Assembly (NCBI RefSeq): GCF_002086115.1
Contig: NZ_MVHJ01000005.1
Location: forward strand, 62,001-126,000
Direction: 5' to 3'
From: Mycolicibacterium bacteremicum
Lineage (GTDB): Bacteria; Actinomycetota; Actinomycetes; Mycobacteriales; Mycobacteriaceae
DNA length: 64,000 bases
In this document: positions 1 through 9,432 of the stretch, one piece after another
Layout: every line of letters starts with the position of its first letter
Numbering within the stretch: position 1 is the first letter of the stretch
The notes under the pieces: model-generated
The model's database searches: none
Seen by the model: the letters and a program-made list of their open reading frames with translations, nothing else
What the model was told of the DNA's origin: nothing
Made by a program: the position numbers and the translations under genes

Positions 1-127
1 CGCCGAGGTCGTACTCGGTGCGTTCGACGCCGGGCAGCACCGCGTCGAGAACCCGCAGCGCCTGGTCGATGACCTCCGGACCGATACCGTCACCGGCGAT
101 GACCGCCAGCTTGTTCAACGAACTCAT
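1..127 (-). CDS. leuB: 3-isopropylmalate dehydrogenase, N-terminal part (runs off the window)
   Basis: Only the first 42 codons are present; the rest lies before base 1. The translated start reads [20 protein letters not shown], the hallmark N-terminus of isocitrate/isopropylmalate dehydrogenases (nucleotide-binding GDGIGPEV). The enzyme oxidatively decarboxylates 3-isopropylmalate in leucine synthesis in the cytosol. The ATG overlaps the serA stop codon in an ATGA (124-127), so the two genes are in one transcript and probably translationally coupled. The serA-leuB order is that of M. tuberculosis Rv2996c-Rv2995c. Confidence 0.93.
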   Translation of the reverse strand, partial: MSSLNKLAVIAGDGIGPEVIDQALRVLDAVLPGVERTEYDLG

Positions 128-1710
128 GCGAGGTTCACCACTTCCAGGGTGGTGGCGCCGACCGCCGAGGCGATCGCGGCGCGCACATCTTCGGGCACAT
201 CGGTGTCGAGGCGCAGCATCACCGTGGCGCTGTCGCCGCCGGCATCCTGGCTCATCTGGGCGGCCAGGATGTTGACCTCGGCGCTGCCGAGCAGGGTGCC
301 GATCTTGCCGAGCGCCCCGGGCTGATCGGTGTAGTTGACCACCAGGTTGTAGCCCTCGGCGCGCAGATCCAGGTTGCGGCCGTTGATCTGGACGATCTTC
401 TCGACCAGCTGCGGGCCCGACAGGGTGCCCGCCACATTGAGCGATCCGCCGTCGGCGTACACGGCGCGGACGTCGACCACGCTGCGGTGGTTGGGGCTTT
501 CGGGGGCGGTGCTGATGTCCGCGGTGACGCCGCGGTCCTTGGCCAGCGCCGGCGCGTTGACGAAGGTCACCTGCTCGTCGACGACGGCGGAGAACAGGCC
601 GCGCAGCGCCGACAGGCGAAGGATCTCGACATCTTCGGATGCCAGCTCACCGCGCACCTGGACCGACAGCGACACCGGCGCGGCATCGGCCAACGATCCG
701 ACCAGCAGACCCAGCTTGCGGACCAGGTCCAGCCAGGGCGCCACCTCCTCGCCGACGGCTCCCCCGCCCACGTTGACGGCATCCGGTACGAACTCACCCG
801 CCAGCGCCAACTTCACGCTGGCCGCGACGTCGGTGCCGGCGCGGTCCTGGGCCTCGGCGGTCGAGGCGCCCAGGTGCGGGGTCACGACGACCTGCGGCAG
901 CTCGAACAGCGGGCTGTCGGTGCACGGTTCGGTGGCGAACACGTCCAGACCGGCGGCGCGCACATGACCGCCGGTGATGGCATCGGCCAGCGCCTGCTCG
1001 TCGATCAGTCCGCCGCGAGCGGCGTTGACGATGATGACACCAGGCTTGGTCTTGGCCAGGTTCTCCTTGCCGAGCAGGCCGGCGGTCTCCTTGGTCTTGG
1101 GCAGGTGAACCGAGATGAAGTCGGCCCGGCCCAGCAGCTCGTCGAGTCCGACCAGTTCGATCCCGATCTGGGCAGCACGGGCCGTCGAGACGTAGGGGTC
1201 ATAGGCGATCACGTGGGTACCAAAGGCGGCCAGTCGGGCGGCCACGAGCTGGCCGATGCGGCCCAATCCCACCACGCCGACGGTCTTGCCGTAGATCTCG
1301 GTGCCCGAGAACGAGGACCGCTTCCAGGTGTGCTCACGCAGGGTGGCATCGGCGGCCGGGATCTGACGGGCTGCCGACAGCAGCAGCGCCAGCGCGTGCT
1401 CGGCGGCGCTGTGGATGTTGGACGTCGGCGCGTTGACGACCAGCACACCGCGTGCGGTGGCCGCGTCGACGTCGACGTTGTCCAGGCCGACGCCGGCGCG
1501 GGCGACGATCTTCAGCTTGGGCGCGGCGGCGATGACCTCGGCGTCGACGGTGGTCGCCGACCGCACCAGCAGCGCATCGGCGTCGGCGACGGCGGCCAGC
1601 AGCTTCGGCCGGTCCGGACCGTCCACCCAGCGGACCTCTACCTGGTCACCCAGGGCGGCGACGGTCGACTCGGCAAGCTTGTCGGCGATCAGTACAACGG
1701 GAAGACTCAC
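124..1710 (-). CDS. serA: D-3-phosphoglycerate dehydrogenase
   Basis: 528 residues, the full length of the long (type 1) mycobacterial PGDH. It makes 3-phosphohydroxypyruvate from 3-phosphoglycerate with NAD, the first step of serine synthesis. Visible: Rossmann GLGRIG at 148-153; catalytic Arg232 (in NAARGG), Glu261 and His279 (in PHLGAS); an intervening ASB region; and a C-terminal ACT domain from about residue 455 ([18 protein letters not shown]) that senses serine. The start is GTG at 1710, chosen because a TAGGCT hexamer ends 8 nt upstream, which fits a leaderless message. The last 4 nt overlap leuB. Feedback inhibition by serine is known for this family. Confidence 0.97.
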   Translation of the reverse strand: MSLPVVLIADKLAESTVAALGDQVEVRWVDGPDRPKLLAAVADADALLVRSATTVDAEVIAAAPKLKIVARAGVGLDNVDVDAATARGVLVVNAPTSNIHSAAEHALALLLSAARQIPAADATLREHTWKRSSFSGTEIYGKTVGVVGLGRIGQLVAARLAAFGTHVIAYDPYVSTARAAQIGIELVGLDELLGRADFISVHLPKTKETAGLLGKENLAKTKPGVIIVNAARGGLIDEQALADAITGGHVRAAGLDVFATEPCTDSPLFELPQVVVTPHLGASTAEAQDRAGTDVAASVKLALAGEFVPDAVNVGGGAVGEEVAPWLDLVRKLGLLVGSLADAAPVSLSVQVRGELASEDVEILRLSALRGLFSAVVDEQVTFVNAPALAKDRGVTADISTAPESPNHRSVVDVRAVYADGGSLNVAGTLSGPQLVEKIVQINGRNLDLRAEGYNLVVNYTDQPGALGKIGTLLGSAEVNILAAQMSQDAGGDSATVMLRLDTDVPEDVRAAIASAVGATTLEVVNLA

Positions 1711-1718
1711 GGCGCTAC

Positions 1719-1724
1719 AGCCTA
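1719..1724 (-). promoter_or_regulatory. -10 hexamer of a probable leaderless serA promoter
   Basis: TAGGCT followed by 8 nt and then the serA GTG. The spacing places the transcription start at or next to the start codon; no Shine-Dalgarno sequence is present. Confidence 0.55.
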
Positions 1725-1833
1725 ATGTGTGCCTGCGGGCTCACAGACGCCACGGGGTCTTGGCGCTACCACAGTCAGGTGCGGTCGACACCGGAACGAG
1801 CAGACACACCGCGCAATGTTGTCTACTGGTGTC

Positions 1834-3264
1834 GTGGACGTCACCGTCGTCGGAAGCGGCCCCAACGGGCTGACCGCAGCCGTCATCCTGGCTCGCGCAG
1901 GCCTGTCCGTGCGGGTCATCGAGGAGCAGTCGACCGCGGGCGGCGGCGCCCGCACGTTGCCCGACCCCGAGTACTCCGGGGTCGCGCACGACATCTGCTC
2001 GGCCGTGCACCCCCTGGCGCTGGCATCGCCGTTCTTCGCCGCCTACGACCTGCAGGCACGCGGCGTGCAGTTGGCGGTGCCGGAGATCGCCTACGCCAAT
2101 CCGCTGCCGGACGGGCCGGCCGCGGTGGGATACCACGACATCGAGCGCACCGCCGCCGAACTGTCCGACGGGGACTCCTGGCGCCGGCTGCTGGGCCCGC
2201 TGGCCGCCGACAGCGACAACGTTGTCGGGCTGATCCTCGGCGACAAGCGATCCCTGCCGCCGTCGGTCCCCGCGGCACTGAAGGTGGCGCCGCGACTGTT
2301 GCTGCAGGGCGGTCCGCTGTGGAATACCCTGCGCGGCGAGGATGCCCGGGCGTTGTTCACCGGCGTTGCGGCACACACGATTTCGCAGATGCCGTCGCTG
2401 GTTGCCTCGGGCGCCGGGTTGATGCTGGCCACCCTCGGCCACTCGGTCGGCTGGCCGATCCCGGTCGGCGGATCCCAGGCCATTCCCGATGCGCTGATCG
2501 CCGACCTGGCCGACCACGGTGGCGAACTGGTGCTCGGCGAGAAGGTCACCACGCCGCCGGGCGGAGTGGTGCTCTATGACACCGCGCCGACGGCGCTGCT
2601 GTCCATCTACGGTTCGTCGGTTCCGCCGCGGTATGCAAAGGCGTTGCAGCACTACACCTATGGTCCCGGCGTGGCGAAGGTGGACTTCGTGCTCTCCGGT
2701 GAGATCCCGTGGCGCGATGCGCGCCTGGCGCATGCCCCGACACTGCATCTGGGTGGCAGTCGCGCGCAGATGGCGCTGGCCGAGAAGGAGATCGCCGCCG
2801 GCCGGCACGCCGAGTGGCCGATGGTGCTCGCCGCGCTGCCGCATCTGGCCGATCCGGGACGCATCGATACACAGGGACGCCGACCCCTGTGGGCGTACGC
2901 GCATGTGCCGTCGGGGTCGACGGTGGACATGGCCGAGGCCGTCATCGACATCTTCGAGCGGTTCGCGCCCGGCTTCCGCGACATCATCGTGGCGGTGCGC
3001 AGCGTGCCGGCCGCCCGGCTCTCCGACCACAACGCCAACCTTGTCGGTGGCGATATCGGCGTCGGTGGCAACAACATGCGCAGCGCCATCGCCGGGCCCA
3101 CCCCGCGCTGGAATCCGTGGTCCACCCCGATACCGAAGGCCTACCTGTGTTCGTCGGCCGCTCCCCCAGGCGGCGGCGTGCACGGGATGGCCGGGTACTA
3201 CGCGGCGCGCACGGTGCTCAAGCGGGAGTTCGGAATCCGGGAGCTGCCGCCGCTGGCACCGTGA
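1834..3264 (+). CDS. FAD-dependent phytoene desaturase-like oxidoreductase (Rv2997-like)
   Basis: About 476 residues. The N-terminus carries an FAD-binding betaalphabeta fold ([20 protein letters not shown]), followed by an acidic E that would bind the ribose, and the C-terminus has a second FAD motif region ([11 protein letters not shown], then [19 protein letters not shown]). This is the architecture of the phytoene desaturase/amine oxidase group, here of unknown substrate. It sits divergently from serA exactly where M. tuberculosis has Rv2997, annotated there only as a possible dehydrogenase. GTG 1834 gives a compact start just before the FAD motif; ATG 1816 is an in-frame alternative. No carotenoid genes are adjacent, so a role in carotenoid synthesis is not supported. 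Confidence 0.82.
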   Translation: MDVTVVGSGPNGLTAAVILARAGLSVRVIEEQSTAGGGARTLPDPEYSGVAHDICSAVHPLALASPFFAAYDLQARGVQLAVPEIAYANPLPDGPAAVGYHDIERTAAELSDGDSWRRLLGPLAADSDNVVGLILGDKRSLPPSVPAALKVAPRLLLQGGPLWNTLRGEDARALFTGVAAHTISQMPSLVASGAGLMLATLGHSVGWPIPVGGSQAIPDALIADLADHGGELVLGEKVTTPPGGVVLYDTAPTALLSIYGSSVPPRYAKALQHYTYGPGVAKVDFVLSGEIPWRDARLAHAPTLHLGGSRAQMALAEKEIAAGRHAEWPMVLAALPHLADPGRIDTQGRRPLWAYAHVPSGSTVDMAEAVIDIFERFAPGFRDIIVAVRSVPAARLSDHNANLVGGDIGVGGNNMRSAIAGPTPRWNPWSTPIPKAYLCSSAAPPGGGVHGMAGYYAARTVLKREFGIRELPPLAP

Positions 3265-3298
3265 ATGAGACGCCGTGCGCCCGGGTATACCCGCCGCC

Positions 3299-3514
3299 AT
3301 GAGCAAAGAATTCAAGAAGGGCGACAAGGTGTCGTGGCAGAGCCACGGCACCACCGTGCCCGGCACCGTGGAGAAGAAGATCACCTCGGATACCGAAACC
3401 GCGGGTCGAACGGTGCGCGCCAGTAAGGACGAGCCGCAGTACAAGGTCACCAGCGACAAGACCGGTAAGGACGCGGTGCACAAGCCCGAGTCGCTGAAGA
3501 AGCGATCGTCGTGA
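3299..3514 (+). CDS. Small DUF2945 (Tudor-like, hypervirulence-associated) protein
   Basis: 71 residues, charged and Lys-rich: begins MSKEFKKGDKVSWQSHGTTV and continues with GTVEKKI and YKVTSDKTGKDAVHKPESLKK, the conserved core of DUF2945, a small SH3/Tudor-like fold. Biological role is not established. A TATACC hexamer at 3286-3291 lies 7 nt before the ATG, so the message may be leaderless. It is the first gene of a three-gene unit: its TGA overlaps the GTG of the next gene (GTGA, 3511-3514). Confidence 0.8.
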   Translation: MSKEFKKGDKVSWQSHGTTVPGTVEKKITSDTETAGRTVRASKDEPQYKVTSDKTGKDAVHKPESLKKRSS

Positions 3515-3936
3515 AGTCAGTCGATGCGGCACACGCCCGCCCCGACGGCGCCTCCGATGACACCGTCGAGGCCGTCGGCAAGGTCTCCGAGGCGTTGGAG
3601 TACGTCGAGCGGGCCCGCGGACATCTCTACTCGTTCCACCAGCTGATGGGCCATGCCGATCTACTGCTCGGTGAGGCCTGCGACGCCCTGCGCGATGCCG
3701 GCCATGCCGAGATCGCCGACCGGCTGACCGAGGACATGGTCGGACGCAATGTGCTGCAGGGCCGCTGGACATTTCAGATCATCGAGGAGTTCGACGATGA
3801 CTACTGGTCGCGCCTGCGCGAACACGAGAAGCGGGTCCGTGACGAGCTGACCGACGGACGGCGCCATGTCTTCGAGGCGGAGATGAAGCAGGATCGCCGG
3901 ACCAAGGGCCGCGACGGACACGAGGCCACCCCGTGA
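3511..3936 (+). CDS. Hypothetical protein, helical, in DUF2945-DUF3140 operon
   Basis: 141 residues, not recognised. The sequence is mostly charged helix (for example EALEYVERARGHLYSFHQLMGHADLLLGEA would be split over two helices) with several His and acidic residues and a Lys/Arg-rich tail; no signal peptide or membrane segment. It starts with GTG at 3511 overlapping the stop of the DUF2945 gene and ends overlapping the GTG of the DUF3140 gene, so all three are probably translated in a coupled way. The helical hairpin with spaced His/Glu residues could be a small metal-binding bundle, but that is only an impression. Confidence 0.78.
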   Translation: MKSVDAAHARPDGASDDTVEAVGKVSEALEYVERARGHLYSFHQLMGHADLLLGEACDALRDAGHAEIADRLTEDMVGRNVLQGRWTFQIIEEFDDDYWSRLREHEKRVRDELTDGRRHVFEAEMKQDRRTKGRDGHEATP

Positions 3937-4268
3937 GCGACGAGGACAACGAGAGCACCTACAAGGAGTTCAAGGACGTCGTCAACATGACGGCCGGTGA
4001 GCTGGAGAAGTGGCTCAAATCCGATGACTCCAAGGATGTCGGGCAGAAGAAGGACGGGGGTGAATCGACCGGGCACGAGAGCGGACGGCACATCGTCTCG
4101 ATACTGAAGGCCAAGAAGTCCGACCTGTCCGAAGACGACTACAAGCACATGCGCAAGGTCGTCGGCTACTGCCGCCGCCATCTGGCGCAACGGCCCAAGG
4201 GCGACATCGAGGACAGTGCCTGGCGGTACTCGCTGATGAACTGGGGGCACGACCCGGTCAAGAAATGA
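3933..4268 (+). CDS. DUF3140 family protein
   Basis: 111 residues, starting with GTG that overlaps the preceding TGA. The motif series FKDVVNMTAGELEKWL, SGRHIVSILKAKK and DDYKHMRKVVGYCRRHLAQRP followed by WRYSLMNWGHDP is that of DUF3140, a small protein found across bacteria and some fungi, sometimes linked to DNA or stress functions without proof. It ends the cassette; a strong stem-loop follows within 2 nt of its stop codon. Confidence 0.85.
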   Translation: MSDEDNESTYKEFKDVVNMTAGELEKWLKSDDSKDVGQKKDGGESTGHESGRHIVSILKAKKSDLSEDDYKHMRKVVGYCRRHLAQRPKGDIEDSAWRYSLMNWGHDPVKK

Positions 4269-4269
4269 C

Positions 4270-4310
4270 TGTGGCGCCTCACCCGAAATGGTCACGGGTG
4301 AGACGCCACA
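4270..4310. terminator. Bidirectional stem-loop terminator between DUF3140 gene and ilvC
   Basis: Two 16-nt arms (4270-4285 and 4295-4310, beginning TGTGGCG and ending CGCCACA) pair with a single mismatch around a 9-nt loop. It separates two convergent genes. There is no T-run, as is common for mycobacterial terminators. Confidence 0.8.
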
Positions 4311-4323
4311 GGTCGCAGTGAGA

Positions 4324-5872
<1,549 letters not shown>

Positions 5873-5876
<4 letters not shown>

Positions 5877-7723
5877 GCGTGGCCCTCCTCGGAGTCGAAC
5901 AGCGGACGGATGCCGCGCGCGGCCTGGATCTCGTCGTTGCTGGTGCCGGCGGCGACCATCGGCCACACCTGGGCGTCGGCACCGACGATGAAATCGATGA
6001 CCACCGGACGGTCGTTGATCTCACGCGCCTGCTGGATCACCGATTCGACGTCTTCGGCTCGCTCACAACGCAACCCGACGCAACCCAGCGCCTCGGCCAG
6101 CTTCACGAAATCCGGGATGCGGCGCGAGTGCGTGGCCAGGTCGGTTTGGCTGTACCGCTCCTCGTAGAACAGCGTCTGCCACTGCCGCACCATGCCCAGG
6201 TTGCCGTTGTTGATCAGCGCCACCTTGATGGGCGCGCCCTCGATGGCGCAGGTGGCCAGCTCCTGGTTGGTCATCTGGAAGCAGCCGTCACCGTCGATGG
6301 CCCACACCTCGGCCTCGGGACGGCCGAACTTGGCGCCCATGGCGGCGGGCACCGAGTAGCCCATGGTGCCCAGACCGCCGGAGTTCAGCCAGGTCTTGGG
6401 GTTCTCGTATTTGACGAACTGTGCGGCCCACATCTGGTGCTGGCCGACGCCGGCGACGTACACGGCCTCCGGACCGGCCAGCTGACCCAGCCTCTCGATG
6501 ACGTACTCCGGGCTCAGGCTGCCGTCACTCTGCGGGCCGTAGCTCAGCGGGTAGGTCGACTTGATGCTGGACAGGTACTCCCACCAGTTGTCGAGCTGCA
6601 GCGAGGACGCCGACACCTCATCGCGGCGCAGCACCTCCAGCAGATCGGTGATGACATTGCGCACGTCACCCACGATCGGCACATCGGCGTGCCGGTTCTT
6701 GCCGATCTCGGCCGGATCGATATCGGCGTGGATCACCTTGGCGTCGGGTGCGAACGATTCGAGCTTGCCGGTCACCCGGTCGTCGAAGCGGGTGCCCAGC
6801 GCGATCAGCAGATCGCTCTTCTGCAGTGCGGCCACCGCGGACACCGAGCCGTGCATGCCGGGCATACCCATGTGCTGGGGGTGGCTGTCGGGGAATGCGC
6901 CGCGCGCCATCAGCGTCGTGACGACCGGGATACCGGTCAGCTGCGCCAGTTCCATCAGTTCGGCGGTCGCCTCACCGCGGATCACGCCGCCACCGACATA
7001 GAGCACCGGCTTGCGCGCCTCGGCGATCAGCTTGGCGGCCTCGCGCACCTGACGGCTGTGCGGCTTGGTGTTCGGCTTGTAACCGGGCAGATCCATCACC
7101 GGCGGCCAGGCAAAGGTGCACTGCCCCTGCAGGATGTCTTTCGGGATGTCGACGAGGACAGCACCGGGTCGTCCGCTCTGCGCGATGTGGAAGGCCTCGG
7201 CGATGACCCGCGGGATGTCGTCGCCGTCACGAACCAGGAAGTTGTGCTTGGTGATCGGCATCGTCATGCCGGTGATGTCGGCTTCCTGGAAGGCATCGGT
7301 GCCGATCAGGCCGCGACCGACCTGACCGGTGATCGCCACCACCGGAATGGAATCCATCTGCGCATCGGCCAGCGGGGTGACCAGGTTCGTCGCGCCCGGG
7401 CCCGAGGTGGCCATCATGACGCCGACCTTGCCGGTGGCGTGGGCGTAGCCGCTGGCGGCATGTCCGGCGCCCTGCTCGTGGCGGACCAGCACGTGGCGCA
7501 GCTTGCGCGAGTCGTACAGCGGGTCGTACACCGGCAGCACCGCACCGCCGGGGATACCGAAGATGACCTCGACGCCGATTTCTTCCAGCGACCGCACGAC
7601 CGATTGCGCACCGGTCATTTCAAGCGGGGCAACAACATTGGCCTTGGCTTCCGCCTTGGTGGTGGCCTGGGCGCCGTTGGCGCGCTGCGTCTGCTCCGGC
7701 GGACGCGTGGTGGGTGCGCTCAC
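5873..7723 (-). CDS. ilvB: Acetolactate synthase large (catalytic) subunit
   Basis: 616 residues. Thiamine-diphosphate and FAD enzyme that condenses two pyruvates, or pyruvate with 2-oxobutyrate. Catalytic Glu83 in [13 protein letters not shown]-domain [15 protein letters not shown]/Mg motif GDG at about 478-480 to NN at about 505-506. An N-terminal tail of about 35 residues rich in Ala/Thr/Gln precedes the conserved domain, as in Rv3003c. The start is GTG at 7723 preceded by GAGGA at good spacing. It is the first structural gene of ilvBNC and lies behind a leader peptide and terminator. Confidence 0.97.
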
Positions 7724-7774
7724 GTTTTCCTCTTTGTTCGGTGACGTCGGTGGTGTTGGTTGTCCTGTGACAGC

Positions 7775-7810
7775 AAAAAACCCCCGTCAGCGGAGTCCGC
7801 TGTACGAGGG
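7775..7810 (-). terminator. Intrinsic terminator in the ilvB leader (attenuator)
   Basis: Read on the minus strand, CCCTCGT (7804-7810) pairs with ACGGGGG (7781-7787), enclosing a perfect CAGCGGA/TCCGCTG stem, and is followed at once by six T residues (7780-7775). Such a T-run is rare in this genome. It lies about 50 nt upstream of the ilvB start and 22 nt after the leader peptide stop, the textbook position for an attenuator. Confidence 0.88.
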
Positions 7811-7873
7811 TTGGCGCGTCGATGCTGTTGGCTAAGCCCGGCAGAGAGCTAGCGCGGCATCAACGCGCCAACC
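7809..7873 (-). promoter_or_regulatory. Long alternative stem in the ilvB leader RNA
   Basis: A 16-bp complementary pair (arms 7858-7873 and 7809-7824, starting GGTTGGCGCG and ending CGCGCCAACC, one G-U) starts immediately after the Ile codon of the leader peptide and its 3' arm runs into the 5' arm of the terminator. A ribosome stalled at the Leu-Val-Val-Ile codons would block the first arm. This is the ribosome-sensing element of the attenuator; the exact antiterminator partner was not resolved by eye. Confidence 0.72.
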
Positions 7874-7903
7874 AATTACTACGAGCTTGTCCGGGGTGTA
7901 CAT
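7832..7903 (-). CDS. ilvBNC operon leader peptide
   Basis: A 23-codon frame, ATG 7903 to TAG 7832. Codons 7-10 encode Leu-Val-Val-Ile (CTC GTA GTA ATT, positions 7885-7874), and further Val and three Leu codons follow (V14, L18, L20). GTA, ATT and CTA are rare in this GC-rich genome, which favours stalling when the branched-chain aminoacyl-tRNAs run low. The ATG sits 8 nt after a TACCGT -10 hexamer, so the peptide is probably translated from a leaderless message. Leader-peptide attenuation of ilvB is known in related actinobacteria such as Corynebacterium. Confidence 0.85.
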   Translation of the reverse strand: MYTPDKLVVIGWRVDAALALCRA

Positions 7904-7911
7904 AAGCTGTG

Positions 7912-7941
7912 ACGGTAGTCCCCGCACTGCTCAAAGGTCAA
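7912..7941 (-). promoter_or_regulatory. Promoter of the ilv leader and ilvBNC
   Basis: Minus-strand TTGACC (7936-7941) and TACCGT (7912-7917) separated by 18 nt, a good sigma-A type match. The predicted transcription start coincides with, or is a nucleotide or two from, the leader peptide ATG. Confidence 0.65.
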
Positions 7942-7992
7942 ATTGCCCCTGCGCCCGGCGGTGGCCGTCGAGCGCGGTGCGAGAATGTCGGC

Positions 7993-8373
7993 GTGAGTCA
8001 GCCTGCCCCGCTCGTCGTCCGAATCTCCCCGATGGCGCACATCGCGGTCGGTTTCATCACACTCGGGATCTTCGCGCTGATCTATGCCCTGCCGAGCTGG
8101 AGCTGGGTGCTGATGGTGGTTCCGGTGCTGGCGTCGGCCGTGATCGCGCGGTACCGCACCGTCGCCGGCCCCGATGAGGTGACCGCCCGGTCCATGTTCG
8201 GCAGCACCACGGTGCCGTGGACGGATATCGACGGTCTGCGCTTCACCCGTTCGTCGTGGGCGAAGGCGCGGTTGACCGACGGCCGCGAGATCACCTTGCC
8301 CGCGGTCACGTTCGCGACCTTGCCGCTGCTCACGGCGGCCAGTGGGGGCCGGGTTCCCAACCCCTACGCGTGA
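7993..8373 (+). CDS. cfp6: PH-domain membrane protein, CFP-6 (Rv3004) homologue
   Basis: 126 residues from GTG 7993. Two hydrophobic segments (about residues 18-50: VGFITLGIFALIYALPSW, then VLMVVPVLASAVI) are followed by a small bacterial PH-like beta domain (YRTVAGPDEVTARSMFG, TTVPWTDIDGLRF, LTDGREITLPAV). Position between ilvB and the doxX gene matches Rv3004, the low molecular weight antigen CFP-6. Function unknown; its promoter region overlaps the divergent ilv promoter. Ends before a strong bidirectional hairpin. Confidence 0.82.
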   Translation: MSQPAPLVVRISPMAHIAVGFITLGIFALIYALPSWSWVLMVVPVLASAVIARYRTVAGPDEVTARSMFGSTTVPWTDIDGLRFTRSSWAKARLTDGREITLPAVTFATLPLLTAASGGRVPNPYA

Positions 8374-8389
8374 GCTCTCGGCTTACTGA

Positions 8390-8447
8390 CGAACAGACGC
8401 ATGTGCCCCCGAAAATGGATCTTTTCGGGGGCACACGCGTCTGTTCG
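8390..8447. terminator. Bidirectional terminator hairpin
   Basis: 26-nt arms 8390-8415 and 8422-8447 pair almost completely (CGAACAGACGC... with GCGTCTGTTCG) around a 6-nt loop, with AAAA/TTTT next to the loop. It separates the convergent cfp6 and doxX genes. Confidence 0.85.
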
Positions 8448-8458
8448 CGGGGCGAAGA

Positions 8459-9280
8459 TCAGGCCAGCGGGTTGGTCCCGTTGAGCAGCACCCACATGCC
8501 GACGCCGATGCCGATGCCGATCAGCAGCGCCAGGAACGAGCCGACGAACGGACGGCGCGCCCAGCCGCGGCCGGCGTCGAAGCCGTAGCGGCCCGGGCCG
8601 GTGAGCGTCAGCGCGGCGGCCAGCAGCACCAGGGTCACCTGATGCTCGTGCCCGGTGGGCACCACGAAATCGGCGAAGCCGACGTTCTCCTGGGCGGCGA
8701 TCGACCCCAGCAGCGCGTTGATCAGGTACGCCAGCGCGGCGGCCGCAGCCACCGGGGTGAACAGACCCAGCACCAGCAGAAGTCCGGCCCCGATCTGGGC
8801 ACCGGCGCCGACATAGGTGAGCACCCCGGCATGCTGGTAGCCCAGCTCGGCCAGCGATCCCTCGAACCCGCCGAGGCCGGAACCGCCCCACCAGCCGAAG
8901 GCCTTCTGCAGGCCGTGCACGATCAGTAGCGCACCCAGCCCGAGCCGGAGCACCAGCAGACCCAGATCCAGCGTGCCGCGCCGGCCGGCGGCGCGGATCT
9001 GCTGCTCGGCGTCATAGGGCCCGATCTCGGCCGGTCCCGCGGGTGCCGCGGCGTACGGGTTCGGCGTGGCCGGCGACACGTAGGGAAGCGGCTCGGGTTC
9101 GTTGAGCAGCGGGAAGTTCGGCTGGTCCGCCTTGGACCCACCATCGGTGTTGTAACGCGGAATGGCGGTGGTCTCGAAATCGCCCCCGTAGGTCGACGAG
9201 GGAAGATCGTCTTCCGGGTCGACCAACTGCGCCGACGCGGGCCGTTGCCAGTCGGTCAGGTTCTGAGGTTCAGCGGTCAC
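8459..9280 (-). CDS. DoxX family membrane protein (Rv3005c-like)
   Basis: 273 residues. A disordered Pro-rich cytosolic N-terminus of about 100 residues precedes four hydrophobic segments of the DoxX fold (LGLLVLRLGLGALLIVHG, VLTYVGAGAQIGAGLLLVLG, VAAAAALAYLINALLG, VTLVLLAAALTLTGPG) and one more near the C-terminus (LLIGIGIGVGMWVLL). In M. tuberculosis the orthologue works with SodA and the thiosulfate sulfurtransferase SseA in a membrane oxidoreductase complex against oxidative stress. The start is GTG 9280 with a TACGCT hexamer 7 nt upstream (9288-9293). Confidence 0.92.
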   Translation of the reverse strand: MTAEPQNLTDWQRPASAQLVDPEDDLPSSTYGGDFETTAIPRYNTDGGSKADQPNFPLLNEPEPLPYVSPATPNPYAAAPAGPAEIGPYDAEQQIRAAGRRGTLDLGLLVLRLGLGALLIVHGLQKAFGWWGGSGLGGFEGSLAELGYQHAGVLTYVGAGAQIGAGLLLVLGLFTPVAAAAALAYLINALLGSIAAQENVGFADFVVPTGHEHQVTLVLLAAALTLTGPGRYGFDAGRGWARRPFVGSFLALLIGIGIGVGMWVLLNGTNPLA

Positions 9281-9287
9281 GAAACCC

Positions 9288-9293
9288 AGCGTA
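9288..9293 (-). promoter_or_regulatory. -10 hexamer of probable leaderless doxX promoter
   Basis: TACGCT, 7 nt before GTG 9280. Confidence 0.5.
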
Positions 9294-9419
9294 AGTGCAA
9301 GTCACCGCAGAACAAGGGATTGGCGCGGCGCATTGTGCACCTTGTCCGCACTGTTGCCGAGTTGTGACACACCGGCCCGCTGCCGCGCACCTTCGTGGCG
9401 CGGACCGCCGGACGATCCG

Positions 9420-9425
9420 TAACCT
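9420..9425 (+). promoter_or_regulatory. -10 hexamer of probable leaderless lppZ promoter
   Basis: TAACCT, 7 nt before ATG 9433; no ribosome binding site visible. Confidence 0.55.
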
Positions 9426-9432
9426 GGCCAGC

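Noticed and set aside
487..1725. A 412-codon plus-strand frame opposite serA
   Set aside because: Shadow frame; repetitive Gly/Gln/Arg/Asp composition.
5879..7744. A 621-codon open frame on the plus strand opposite ilvB
   Set aside because: Composition is that of an antisense shadow in a GC-rich gene (His/Gly/Arg/Asp runs, no domain), and ilvB on the other strand is certain.
7741..7920. T-box riboswitch in the ilv leader
   Set aside because: No T-box consensus (AGGGTGGNACCGCG-like) found; the Leu/Val/Ile leader peptide explains the terminator better.
8390..8447. Membership of the hairpin at 8390 in the 37204/40026 repeat family
   Set aside because: Shares only a short CGTCTG/CAGACG piece; the arms are otherwise different, so it was kept as an ordinary terminator.
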